NCBI GenBank assembly: GCA_018389105.1
Contig: JACATO010000058.1
Coordinates: 186,001 to 250,000 of the forward strand
Direction of reading: 5' to 3'
Source: Nautilus pompilius
Taxonomy: Eukaryota > Mollusca > Cephalopoda > Nautilida > Nautilidae
Length of the DNA stretch: 64,000 bases
Below the pieces are notes generated by a model. That model was given only the letters and a program-made list of their open reading frames with translations. It searched no databases and was not told the origin of the DNA. The translations under genes were made by a program, and so were the position numbers. Positions 1 to 25,398 of this stretch are shown in pieces. Numbering within the stretch: position 1 is the stretch's first letter; the number at the start of each line of letters is the position of its first letter.

Positions 1-1340
1 TGTTATCTGTTTAATACTGGAAGTTTGATTTAAAAAAAAAAAAAATATTTCAATATTTTCAAAATTATTTGCATATTTGAATCTTAATCATAAATCAAGT
101 CTGAATGTGAATCCAGCACAAAGTAAAAGTTAATCCAAAAATACAATCTCCATATTGTGATTTAAAAGGTTTATCGTGTTATGTTTTGTATCTGTTTACA
201 TTTTTATAAAAAAACAAGTTTGTACAAATTTCTTGTTGTGTGATCTTGGGAGATCTTTTAACTCTTTAAATTTTTTGTTTTTTCAGAAGGTTGTTCATGT
301 AACTTAGCAAATGATGTTCCATGACACACGGGTTGTTCTAGTTTGTATGTTTCAGCTTGAGATAGTTGCTTACTGTTGAAAACATCTTTTAACTGTTGAC
401 ATTAAAGATGTTACTTTTTAAGCTATTGTGTTTGTGTATTCGCTATGGACAGAAATATTTAAAATTTATGCAGAGGAATTCACGCTGTGAGAAATGCGAG
501 TTCGCCTGGATATTTTGGATTCCATAAAAACAAACCAGACAGCATACGCAATCCTCTAATAATTGTACCACCACCTGTTCAATAGTAGCTCATGGAAAAT
601 GATCGATATCAGGACCCAGAATTACTAGTCATGATTAGGGGTGGTTTCACCTATGTTACACTACTGGACTAGTCTTTGTTTCTAAACCAAATGTCTGAGA
701 ATGTTATCTACGACTCATTTTTAGCTTTCTTCTTGAACCTTTTCAATAGCTTGAATTAACTTAAGAGAAATGTGAAATTAAAATTTGTTTATTGATAGAA
801 ACATTCCCACAATGCAATTGCACTACAGCTAATGTTGGTTTTTTTTTTAAAAAAGAAAAAGCTTAAAGTATCTAAATGTCATCAATTACTGTGCTAACAT
901 CCATCAGAGGAAACCTTTCAATTTCCCAAACAAAGCAAAGTTAGTTGCATACCTCCTGCAGAAAGGCCTACTAAAAGCCATTAGTGACTAACCAGGTGCC
1001 AAAAAAAAATTTCCTATAGGTTTTGTAGAAGTGTCAATTGATCTGAGTAAACAGAATCAAGCAAAATTAAAAACATTGTTGAATATAGTTTTTTAATCCT
1101 CTGAAATGAAAGTTGTCTTTCATAATTAATTAATTCATTCCTTGTTGAAAGTATTTTGGATAAATGTATAGTTATATTTAAACTTCTACAGTACTGAGCT
1201 AATTTTTTTTAAAATCCTAAACTGCTATTTCATTCAATAATTTAAACTGAAAACATTTAAGCACCCACTTCAGTGATCTTTCCCCTAATTGTCATGAGCA
1301 ATGCAGTCCTCACTACAATTCTGGAGGACAATGATGCTTC
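1..1340. other. AT-rich sequence, no gene seen
   Basis: No conserved protein, RNA gene or clear repeat is recognised here. There are only homopolymer A/T runs and short chance reading frames. It lies beyond the 3' end of the eRF1 gene and may be intergenic. Confidence 0.5.
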
Positions 1341-2468
1341 TATTAGGTCGTTACATAAGTTTTGTCAGTTTTTATGTTGTTAATTTGGGGTTCATTTTTT
1401 GCATGCTTGTGAATGTGTATGTAGATAAGTTATATACTGTTTTGGAATACATTATGCAAAACCTACCTTTTTAAAATTTGCTTAGAGTTCAAACCAGGCC
1501 ACAGGGAGTGAGGAAACTCGTAAAATTAAGCAAATATCGGGCGAGGACACAGCAAAAGAGTGCATAGTACAATGATGGTTTACAAAATTTCGATGAGAAG
1601 ATGTAAGTCACGAAGATAAGGAACATAGCCGATGTCCTTCCAACTGTGATGACAGTCTGAAAACCTCAGTTGAAGCCGATCTAAGATCAAGTATGACAAA
1701 TTGCTAGAGAGCTTGACGTAAACACTGCAACTGTTTCCTGGCACCTTGATGCAAATGGCAATGTGGTGCCTCATAAGATGAATAAACAAAATCATTGATT
1801 GGAGATCTGCTCTTCGCTTGTCATAAGAAAAATGACCCATTTCTTGACCAAATCATTGTGATGAAAAACAGATCCTTTATGACAATCGCAAACAATCAGC
1901 ATAGTGGCTTGACAGAGACAAGGCACCTAACCACATTCCAAAACCCAGCCTCCACCCAAAGGTTATAGTCACTGTCTGGTGGACAAAAACTGGTGTCATC
2001 CACTATAACTTCTTGCAACCTGGTGAAAGCATTACAGCTGAAAGGTACTGTCGTGAATTGAACATTATTCATCAGAAACTCTCCCAAGGACAGCTGGCAT
2101 CGTTGAATCGAAGAGGTCCCATTCCTGCTCCACAACAATGCTCGTCGTCATGTTGCTGAAGTGACTCTTCAGAAACTGAACACGTTGGGGTACGAAGTTC
2201 TCCCTCACCCAGCCTATTCAAACACCTTGACAGCTTCCTCTATGAAATTCTTCTCCAACCAAACAGCAATTGAAACTGCCTTCCAACAGTTTATCAACTC
2301 CAGAAATCCAGATATTTTTCAAAATGGTGTAAATGTGCTTGTAACTCGTTGGCAGAAGTGTATTGATTGTAATAGAACTAACTTTGATTAATAAGCTTCA
2401 CATTCAGCAGCAATATGAAGTCTTGGTGTTGCGGTAAAAAAAACCAACAAAACATTTGTAACCTAATA
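1341..2468 (+). mobile_element. mariner element, dead copy 1 (Hsmar1/cecropia-like)
   Basis: Terminal inverted repeats are visible: the left end reads TATTAGGTCGTTACATAAG and the right end, reversed, reads TATTAGGTTACAAATG, both flanked by the TA target expected for mariner. Inside, broken plus-strand reading frames match mariner transposase in order: a DLDVNTATVSxHL-like helix-turn-helix part, a KPSLHPK/VTVWW-like part, the second catalytic region near 2115-2160 and the C-terminal WQKCIDCN...FD at about 2350-2390. Many stops and frame breaks make it a pseudogene. It is close in sequence to the copy at 22704-23965 but carries different deletions. The family assignment comes from remembered SETMAR/Hsmar1-type transposase features, not from a search. 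Confidence 0.85.
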
Positions 2469-4840
2469 TTTTTGGATGGTACAGGTTGCTGGAGTTGGCC
2501 TTGACTCGCAACCTGTTGGTTGCAGTCATTCTTAAAAAAACATTTTCAGAATATTTAAGCTTTCCTCATCCATATATCAGTCAATACTGGATTCCAGGAC
2601 TGTGGATCACCTCTCATTTACCTTTAATAGGTGTGCCATCTAAAATTAATGATGGCACTTCATTCAACAATGATCACAAGCCACAAATAGCAATTTTTCT
2701 TCTAGCCTGGTTTTTTGTGGATCTCTTTTACTATGCATTTCTTACCATTGCCACAAGTGGTGTGTATCTTTGCTGACTAATGGATCTTGTTTTGGAGCCC
2801 AGATGCATTGAGCAACTTCTTTAATGTCACAGTACCTTTGCAAATGACTTAGCTATTTCTTTCTTTGTAGTCAGTCAGGCCAGGTGTTCATTCAAAAATA
2901 AAAGCATCTACTACAAATTAACATTGTATGCTAAAATTCTTCTACAACCGTGATGATGGCAACGGAGAAATATCACTGAAACAGTTTCTCGTTAGTTTGT
3001 GCATTCCCATCACCTTGTTAGCAGAATGGCGTAGTTTCTAGAGCTGACAAATCGCCAATGACTTACCACCACCAGCACTCCGGAACGAAGGTAACCAATG
3101 TCAAACCACACAACCCCCACTTCTCTTAAAGAGAATGTCTAAATCTACTGAAATTCATTTGTGCTTTTAGTTCACGAAAACAATTTTAATATCAAAATAG
3201 ATGGTGCAATGGTCCAAAGTTAAATTTCCACAGGGTACAAATTTTACACACAGCCATGTGGTTCCCCCCAAAATTAGTAGTTCTCGTTCTCATAAAGACG
3301 GACTTACTCTGGTGAAGTTGGAAGTGCTGCAGTAATAAGCAATCTGTAGCACCACACTCCCTCATCAGGTTGCTACACTCTGTAGACATTACATATAATA
3401 TATTTCAATTCCACCATTATATTTATAAAACATTAGTCACAAATGCAGAAACTTATTCACAAAAGGCATTAAGTCTACTGTACGCGTATCATCAAGACAG
3501 AATATTGATAAATTTCAAAACAATTTAAAAAAAAAAAAAAAAACCCCTGATGACAGTAGTCTATAAAACAGACCTTGCTAAATTATTAGAGAGAATTTTG
3601 TGAATTCAGTTATACAAAAATCATTCAAGCCATCAACAGGATCCAAAACAAGCAACTTGCGCACAAAGATAACTTTGCTGAGTCAGTATTATCTGTAGTA
3701 GTCAAAACATAACAGTAACTTTAACTAGAAACAGAGTAATGTAATGATTTTTCCTTAAAACAACAAATGCTATGCCAGAAAAACTTCAGTAACCGTTTTA
3801 TTGTTTTGAAGGCATTCAATAATATATTTATATTTGATGAAATTATCAAACAATTCATATTCACTTTGATTGACAACAAAGCAAGATACTTCCAAGGCAT
3901 TGTACATTTTATTGGCCACTTTTCATTCCACAGATCCTCCGATCTGTTTGACCATCCATAAAATACAATAAAACCTGCTAGAACCTTTTAAAAATAAAGG
4001 CTCTTTATAGTGAGAAGTACTCACAGCAAAGTCTTAATGGAGGCAATGACAACAACACATTGCCAGCTGTGGTAGTGGTGGTGGTGATAGAACAGGCAGT
4101 CTGTGAATGACCATAGGAAGCGTCACAGTAAAATATCACCATGTAGTTTAAAAGACAGTGGTAATTAGTTAACACTGATGATACTCAGCTTGTTACACAC
4201 ACTCGCACACTCAACTAAAAAAAAAAAGAAAAAAAAAAGTAGTGAACAAATGCTATAATTTATCCTTTGGTCACTTTTAAAGAGTTCTCATCTCATAGAA
4301 CATTTACAATCCCAGTTTCAAATTTCAATATTATATAAATACAACAGATGTTCTCAAAAAAAATTTTTTTTGTAAGTTTAAAACAAATTATATATATTAA
4401 TGTCTGTATGTATGTAATAGTACAACCAGTCAAGTTTATTTTTCGCGAGAAATTTCTTTTCATAGTGTGTGGTAAACATATTTTGTGGAAATATGTAAGT
4501 TATATAAAATAAAACTACAATTTTTAGACTGCTGTTTAACAAAAAACAAAAAGCTTTTCATCATTCATAACCTGACCTGTATCATGTTGTTTTGGTCTTT
4601 GTAAATGCATTAGATTTAAAAAGACAAGACAAATTTCAATTCCAGCATGAAGTAAGTACTTCGATTTTCATTTGGTCAAAACCCAAGCTGAAACAGTCTG
4701 TTGATAACTAATTACAGTATGGGTAGCGGCTGCTAGATGAATGAAAAAGTGGAGGGTCAGTAGTAGAAAGAGGCTTGTGGAGTAGCATCTCACAGCTTTT
4801 GTACAATAGTGGCCAAGCAGCTGCATCAGGAGCAGTGCCA
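2469..4840. other. eRF1 3' flank and probable 3' UTR
   Basis: This stretch lies downstream of the eRF1 stop codon on the minus strand. Part of it, next to 4840, should be 3' UTR, but several reversed AATAAA signals (for example near 4435, 3908 and 3797) prevent choosing one poly(A) site. No other coding region is recognised. The short open frames show no domain and lack splice context. Confidence 0.4.
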
Positions 4841-18269
<13,429 letters not shown>

Positions 18270-19039
18270 TTTGGAAAGGACTGGAGCTGCTGCTGGTGCC
18301 GATCGTGGGCGAGTCTAGCAGTGCCTGCCCGAGACGACCGTATGGCGGGAACTGGGCCAGAACACGGCCAGATTTCTCCTCCTCGTCGGTGGTGGTGGAT
18401 ATTGGGGGGGGGGGGAGAAGAAGAGAGAAAAAACCACGATGCCGGGGGGGGTGTGGGTGTGTGTTGCGTGGTTCCGGGGCCGGGGGGGGGGGACGTTTTA
18501 CTTCGCACCGGGACGGGAAATCGGAAGGAGCTGCGCAGAACGGGAGAAAGCGGAACCGAACGGCGGAGACTTAACTGTGCAACACCAACATGTCGTACGA
18601 GTCACCACCACGAACCATGTGAACCCCTCCTCTGACGTCATCGGAACCTCGCTTGCGGATGTGAAAAGCCCGGCAATAATCGATGACGTGGTCGACCGTC
18701 GGCGTGAGGGATGGTGAGGGGGGGGGGGAGAAGTTAAAAAAAAAAAAGGGGGTCGGCGGCTGAGTGAGTACCTCAACGCGAACACTTTGAGGACGTTCCG
18801 AGTAGCCAAGGTAAATACGGTTTGCGTATGATGTAAGTGTCTCTGAGCTGTGTTGTAATAAAATACTGCTGCTGCTGCTGCTGTTAGTGGTGGTGGTACC
18901 GGGTCCACTACTCCCGAGTGCCTTCTTTCCGTTTGTCCCAGACCGGTCCTAACATGGTTCCGTGACTTCTGCCACCTTTTCCCAATTTCCCGACCGTACA
19001 GGGGACTCGTGGGTAAAGAGGTCGGTAGACCATCAAGGT

Positions 19040-19073
19040 ATGGCGTCGTTTCACGATGTTACTTTAGCCAAAG
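19040..19073 (+). other. Candidate PSTK 5' exon end with upstream ORF
   Basis: An ATG at 19040 opens MASFHDVTLAK, followed by a good donor (AAAG|GTATGC at 19073/19074). If this splices to the acceptor at 22399/22400, the frame continues four more codons (GCLK) and ends in TGA at 22411-22413, overlapping the PSTK ATG at 22410 as ATGA. The splice is inferred. Another donor-like site (CCAAG|GTAAAT) lies near 18808, which would leave out this ATG. Confidence 0.35.
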
Positions 19074-19439
19074 GTATGCAGTTTAACAGTGTGTCAGGGC
19101 ACCCACCCCCCTCCTCCTCCTCTCCTGGAGTTTAGGCAGTCCGGGAAGAAGCAGCTCGAGCTGCATATATATACGAGTAATCTGTCTGTGTGCCGGGAAA
19201 TCCTGCACCTGAAAATCGTCCGGCAGCATCTTGTGAATTTTGGCGATTGTGGATGGCTCTCCCTAGGACATCTTGTAAGTAGTCTAGGATTGGGGGGGAC
19301 ATTCATTGACATCGCAGGCTCCCTCATATTCCTCAGAATATTGGTTAGCGGTGGCATTGTAATCTTGGTAAGTTAATTCCTGGACAATATTGCAAAAATA
19401 ACACTAAAAATGGCTTGAAAATTCTGGCCCTGTAGAACG

Positions 19440-20010
19440 TTTATGTTTTCTGTTTCCAGATGATGACTAGCTTAATTCTCCCCATGATGTCATCCCACAC
19501 TATCAGTGAGCCCCACTTGTGTTACAGGGACATAACACTTTCTGGTTTGCTGCCACACACACCACATTATGCCATCCCTGAAGTTAAGATTGAACCTTGA
19601 TTCATTAGTGACCATTACATTAGCCAATATGATTAAGCTAAGCATCACTGGAGTCTGTCTCTCTCTGGTATATCTCAGTTGTGGAAAAAAAATTATGTAT
19701 AACCTGTAGCTACATAAATGGTTCTGTACAATCTAAAGGGAAGTTGGTGCCCCAAACCATCTGACTTGCTGATGTAGTGCTATTGCTACTTCAAATTAGC
19801 TTCGTAGACTTCTATTTACAGTGTATCATTGAAATGATCTGTTGGTCTTGGTTGACTGCTTCACAGTTTGTCTTTGATATTGTGCTGTAGCCAGCTGATC
19901 ACATACTAAGGTACACCCATATTTTTTAGGAATTGCTGCCTGTGTAAACCTATCTCAAACATACTACCAACTGTTCATTTTTTGTAGAGTTGCTATTAAC
20001 CTGGCATGGC
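19440..20010 (-). pseudogene. Tc1-like transposase fossil
   Basis: Read on the minus strand, broken frames include NVMVTNESRFNLNFRDG followed by a VW..., as in the first-Asp region of Tc1-type DDE transposases (where a DESRFNL motif is usual; here Asp is Asn). Upstream broken frames weakly resemble the DNA-binding part. No ends were found. It is heavily decayed and lies in the interval before the PSTK coding exons. Confidence 0.5.
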
Positions 20011-22399
20011 TAAAATTGAATGTAAAATGGTTCATAGAGCCTGTCTTTTACACCTAATTACATGATCATGTGCATCAAAACCCCGTCTAGTAAGGAAAGT
20101 GCATTCAAGACAACTTTCAGCAGTAGTAGTGTGAGCTGCACATTTGAGAATCATCCATTTGCGAAGGAGAACATTTGCTATTATGATATCTATTACCATT
20201 TTGTGTTCAGAAAATCTGATTATACATGTTGTATATAAGCATTTGATTGCTATAAAACCCATACATTTAAAATGGAAATTTTTGAACTTTGTCAGTGGAT
20301 ATTTTTCATCAATACATCTTCATGCATAATGAGTTATTTTATTGGTGGGTCTACAATTATGGCAAACATTATTCTCTAATACCTGATTACCTTTGAAAAT
20401 AATTCAAATGCTTAGTTTGGCCTCAAGAAATGCAGATCTTATTCTTACACCTTAGAGAAAAAGGTATTATAGTTTGGGAAAAAAAGAGAAATTTTTTTCA
20501 ACATTAGACATCTGCAAGTTTTTTGTTTTTTTTTTTTTGTATTGGAGTGGTAGATGCCTATTAGTGTTTATTTGACAAAGTTGTTCAGCCTTATTAAATC
20601 AGTCTGATTAAGAACAGACTGTTTTTGAGAATTCAGTACATTTTTCTTACGATATCATGGCTCCATACAGTCAATAAAATAAATATCTTTTTTTTTAATT
20701 TAATTTTATTTCAGTGGTATTCACCTTGAAGGGCAACAGATATTCAGACAGCAAAATGTTTCACTGCATCTAGAATCAATCGATCATTCAAGTATTATTA
20801 GGTCAGATTTGATAGCATCAAGTGAGCAGTGAAGTTGTTTATGAAGGCATGTGTTGCTTCATGGCTGTAACTGAACTGCACCCATTAAAAAAAATATGCT
20901 ACTCTGCATCTTTGTTTTGGGGTCAGGTAGTTGTGAACATTCATTTTTACTTTTGTTCTTTTCCCTACCCTTTGAGGCTAATTCCATGCTTTTATAACAG
21001 ACACTTGCTGTTGTTGGCACCAATTAAACCACATTTATGTCTGGAACATTAATCCTTTTTGGAAAAGAAGATGCATTAAGTAGGCTGCGAAATTGAATCT
21101 TTGAATAGTTGATGGCAAATGACCATTCAGTCTGTGGGTTAACACTGTCTTGCTCAGTGCAAATTTCAGCTTTTATAGAAAATTTTGAGGTTCAACAATC
21201 ACAGAATGTATAGAGTATTTATAATCTATCATAGTTTGATAATAAAGGTGTTGTTTTATTTTTTTCCTTTTAGCAGCTTGTTTGAAATGCCATTGACTTT
21301 ACAGGAAAACTCTTCATTTTCCACCACTGTAAGTTCATGTGGAGATAACTTCTCTTGGTATAGCCATCAAGATGGCTGACTGATTGACCAAGCCACCCAG
21401 AGATTAGAATCTTTATTTAAGACTGAATGGATCTCTCTTAAATCTACACTATATGTTAAACTGGTAAAAATGAAAATGCATTTGTTTTTGTAGCTCTAAA
21501 AGTAGGTTGGAAGAATTATTTGTATTGCCAATAATACTCAAATATTTTTTGGAATAAGTTTTGACATTATAATTTTAACAAATACTTTTGCTACCAAAAT
21601 CTAATATCATTAGTTTTTTTTCTCTCTAAAACCAATAAATGAGAGTAAAATTTGTATTATTTTCAATACAGTAGTTAGCTCAGTTGAAAGTGGTGTTCCT
21701 TAGCGTTATGCAGTCTTTAATTAAAATTTTTTTAATCTAGATATTAATTTAATGCTCAGTGAGAAAATTGCTTGAATACATATTTGAATATTATAGTTAA
21801 GCCAGAAAGGCAAGAATGCAATTGTAAAGGGATTCGCATTGTGTTCTTGTTATCAAGGAAACAAAAGTTATTTAAATTATCCAATTGTTGAAAAAGAATC
21901 TATAATTTAAAAGCATTTTTATTATGTCTATAAGCTAATGTTAGCTCGATATCTTAACTTGCACCAAATAAAGTACAAAGTTTGTGCTTAGATTTGTCAT
22001 TGCCATCTTATCACCTCTGAAGCCCACTGATTGACTAATAGTAATATGTAGTTTTTGTGTACTGTTGGAGATTGCAATTTTAGTGAAACTGCAATCAACT
22101 TGAAAGTTGCCATTTACTCTCTTGGCTAACAAGTAAAATCATAGGATTATAATTATAGTAATTATTTGTTTTCTTGTGCTAATGCCATCACCTATTTGTT
22201 TTCCCTTCAAATGTTAGTACCAAATAAAATAACTAAAAGGCTACTTACAACTTAAATATATTTTTCAATACTTTTTTTTTTTCCATTTATAAACACTTTC
22301 AAGAATTCTTTTAATGCTAGTATGATGACATTAAAAAGAATTTGTGTTGTATTTGTTTTTCACTATTTATCTGTATCTTGTTTTTTTTTTTTTTTTTAG
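20011..22399 (+). other. Probable PSTK 5' UTR intron
   Basis: AT-rich sequence between the CpG-rich island and the first PSTK coding exon. It ends in a long T tract plus AG (acceptor at 22398-22399). No other gene is recognised. Confidence 0.45.
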
Positions 22400-22409
22400 G
22401 TTGCCTAAA

Positions 22410-22619
22410 ATGACTTGCATTCTAATGTTAAGTGGTTTGCCAGGTAGTGGAAAATCTACTCTTTCACATCTGTTATCAAAGAGTGAAGCACTCTGTGAAA
22501 AATACAGGATTTGTGTTGTGTCCTATGATGAGCTGATACCTCCTGAATTCTATGTGAAGGAAAATGACTGTGGTGAAGAGGTGCATTATTCAAAGATGGA
22601 TTCCCCCTCAGAAGCTACA
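22410..22619 (+). CDS. PSTK: PSTK coding exon 1 (P-loop)
   Basis: Seventy codons, MTCILMLSGLPGSGKSTLSH onward, ending in phase 0 at a GTAGTA donor. It holds the nucleotide-binding P-loop and the YDE motif. Confidence 0.93.
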
Positions 22620-25352
22620 GTAGTATGTTTTGTTGGTTGTTTTGTGTGGACAAAAGTCATGCAGATTTTTACATCCAAGTGTTCTCAAGTCATACCTGCA
22701 TAGTATTAGGTCGTTACCAAAGCTTTGTCAGTTTTTATATTGTGTTAATTTGGGGTTCATTTTTTGATTGCTTGTGAAGGTGTATGTAGATAAGTTATAT
22801 ACTGTTTTGTAGCGTGTGCTTTGGCATACACTATGCAAAACCTACCTTTTTAAAAATCATAAAATGAATATTTGTTTCAGGGTTTTGAGTGAAGCATGGA
22901 TAGAAAAGTCTTTCGTGCCATTTTGCTTCACGAGTTAAAACCAGGCCACAAAGTGAGCAAGGAAGCTCGTAACATTAAGTAAATATGGGTCAAGGACACA
23001 GCAAATGACCATATGGTAGAATGATGGCTTGCAAAGTTTCGATGAGAAGATGTGAGCCTCGAAGATAAGGAACATAGCTGACATCCTTCCAGCTGTGATG
23101 ATGACCATCTGAAAGTCTCAGTTGAAGCTGATCCAAGAAAAACAGTGTGAAAAATTTCTGGAGAGCTTGACATAAGCACTGCAACTGTTTCTCGGCATCT
23201 TGATGCAATCATCAAGGTGAAAAGGCTTGACAAGTGGGTGCCTCACGAGTTGAATGAACAACAACAAAGTCGTCAATTGGAGATCTGCTCTATGCTTGCC
23301 ATAAGAAACAAAAACAACCCATTTTTTGACCAAATCATTATATATGATGAAAAATGGATCCTTTACAACAATCGCAAACAATCAGCATACTGGCTCAACA
23401 GAGACAAGGCACCTAACCACATTCCAAAACCCAGCCTCCACCCAAAGGTTATAGTCACTGTCTGGTGGACAGAAACTGGTGTCATCCACTATAACTTCTT
23501 GCAACCTGGTGAAAGCATTACAGCTGAAAAGTACTGTCGTGAATTGAACATTGTTCATCAGAAACTCTCCCAACCAAGGACAGCTGGCATCGTTGAATCG
23601 AAGAGGTCCCATTCCTGCTCCACAACAATGCTCGTCCTCGTGTTTTGGGGTACGAAGTTCTCCCTCACCCAGCCTATTCACCAGACCTTTCTCCCACAGA
23701 CCCACCTTTTCAAACATCTTGACAGCTTCCTCCATATGAAATCCTTATCCAACCAAGCAGCAATTGAAACTGTTTTCCAACAGTTTATTGACTCCAGAAA
23801 TCCAGATTTTTTCAAATATGGTATAAATGCACTTGTAACTTGTTGGCAGAAGTGTATTGATTGTAATGGAACTTACTTTGATTAATAAACTTCATGTTCA
23901 GCAACAATTTGGAGTCTCATCATTGTGGTAAAAAAAACCGACAAAATTTTTGTAACAAGCTAATAGAAAGAGAGATGTGCCCAGAGAATTATGTGAACTT
24001 GGTTGATGACTCTCCCCATTCTACAATAAAACTGCATTAATGCAGAAAGAAGGTTTAATATTTTATGATGTGGGTGAAGTCTAACAGTTATATATAACGG
24101 ATTTCAGAATCCAAAACCAGCTTGTCTTTGATGGGAGTTTTGTAATGATGCAGTTGGGCTTATGTATGGTGGTAGGAATGTAGTAAGGTCAGTATTGTTT
24201 TTTGAGAGAAAATGTGAGAATTATTTGTCTGTGATCATTACAAATTATTTTCTAATGCTGCTAATTAAAATTACTACTAACATTGTTACTAGAGAACACT
24301 CATTTTTTAAAAAAAGATGTTATCTTTGCTGCCACTGCTACAAAAATAAACCATGGTACTTGTTTCACTGCAGAGTTCCTCAGGTATGGCATGATAAATT
24401 TGTGTCCAGTGATTTTTATATTTTCAGCCTCCTCTTGCCTGCTTTCAAGACCTTATAAGTGATTATAATTAATGACATTTCAATTTAGTTCTTGTTTTTT
24501 TATTTACAGTTTGATGGGTGAACTGAAAATAGCAAGAAAATTAATTCAAGAAATCTGGCACATTATTTTCTAGGATAATCAATATTTTTTGGTTACTACA
24601 CATTTGTTGATTCTACCTGAAAGACTCATTTTTGAAAGAAATTTGTATCACTCATTTAAAACCAGTAACTCCAGCCAAAATCCTTGAAATATTCATCAAT
24701 AAAAACCTGATGTGTAGGATTAGAGCTGCATGAGAAACACCCAAGTTACACTTTGCCCTTTTAAATCAGTAATACAAGTTTTTTCCTGGTCTTTTAATGT
24801 TGCAATGCAAAATTAAGTGCTTCAAACTGTGATTATTTTGAATTGAATTGCCAGCTTCTGCAGGGAACATGCTGGATTGACTCTTTGTACCTTGGGCTGA
24901 AAATCAATGAGCATAACATCTGTTACATTCTGAAATGCAGTAAGCTAGGCTGTCTGCCAAGCATAGTCTTTTGTATGTGTGTGCTTGGTGGAGAACAGAG
25001 GTTACCTTGTTAGGGAATGTGCCTTGGTTCTTTATTTTATAGTAGTCTGTGGTTCAACAACTAATAATTCACTGCAAGCATCTATATTTTATCTACCTGC
25101 ACTGTATTCTGGGTCAGTAATGATCACATGTATGAAACTTTGTTGTCTCTCTCACCACTCCCCTGACTAACCATGATAAACAATTTAAATTGTCTCATCT
25201 ATGGGCATCGTGTTGTCTAGAGTAGCAGCAGTTACTCCAGACAAGCTGTATTCAGGTAAGCTAGTATGTTAGTATCCATTTTGGAAATGCAGAACTGCAC
25301 TATTTCAGTTTTCATTTCATTGATTAAGACTTCCACTTTGTATGTGGCTATG

Positions 25353-25398
<46 letters not shown>

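Noticed and set aside
2486-2776. 96-residue frame with hydrophobic segments after the first mariner copy
   Set aside because: AT-rich chance frame rich in Phe/Leu/Ile; no family resemblance and no splice signals that fit a gene.
19089-19376. 95-residue frame next to the PSTK promoter
   Set aside because: No recognised domain. A composition effect at the edge of the GC-rich island is more likely, and it does not join the PSTK frame.
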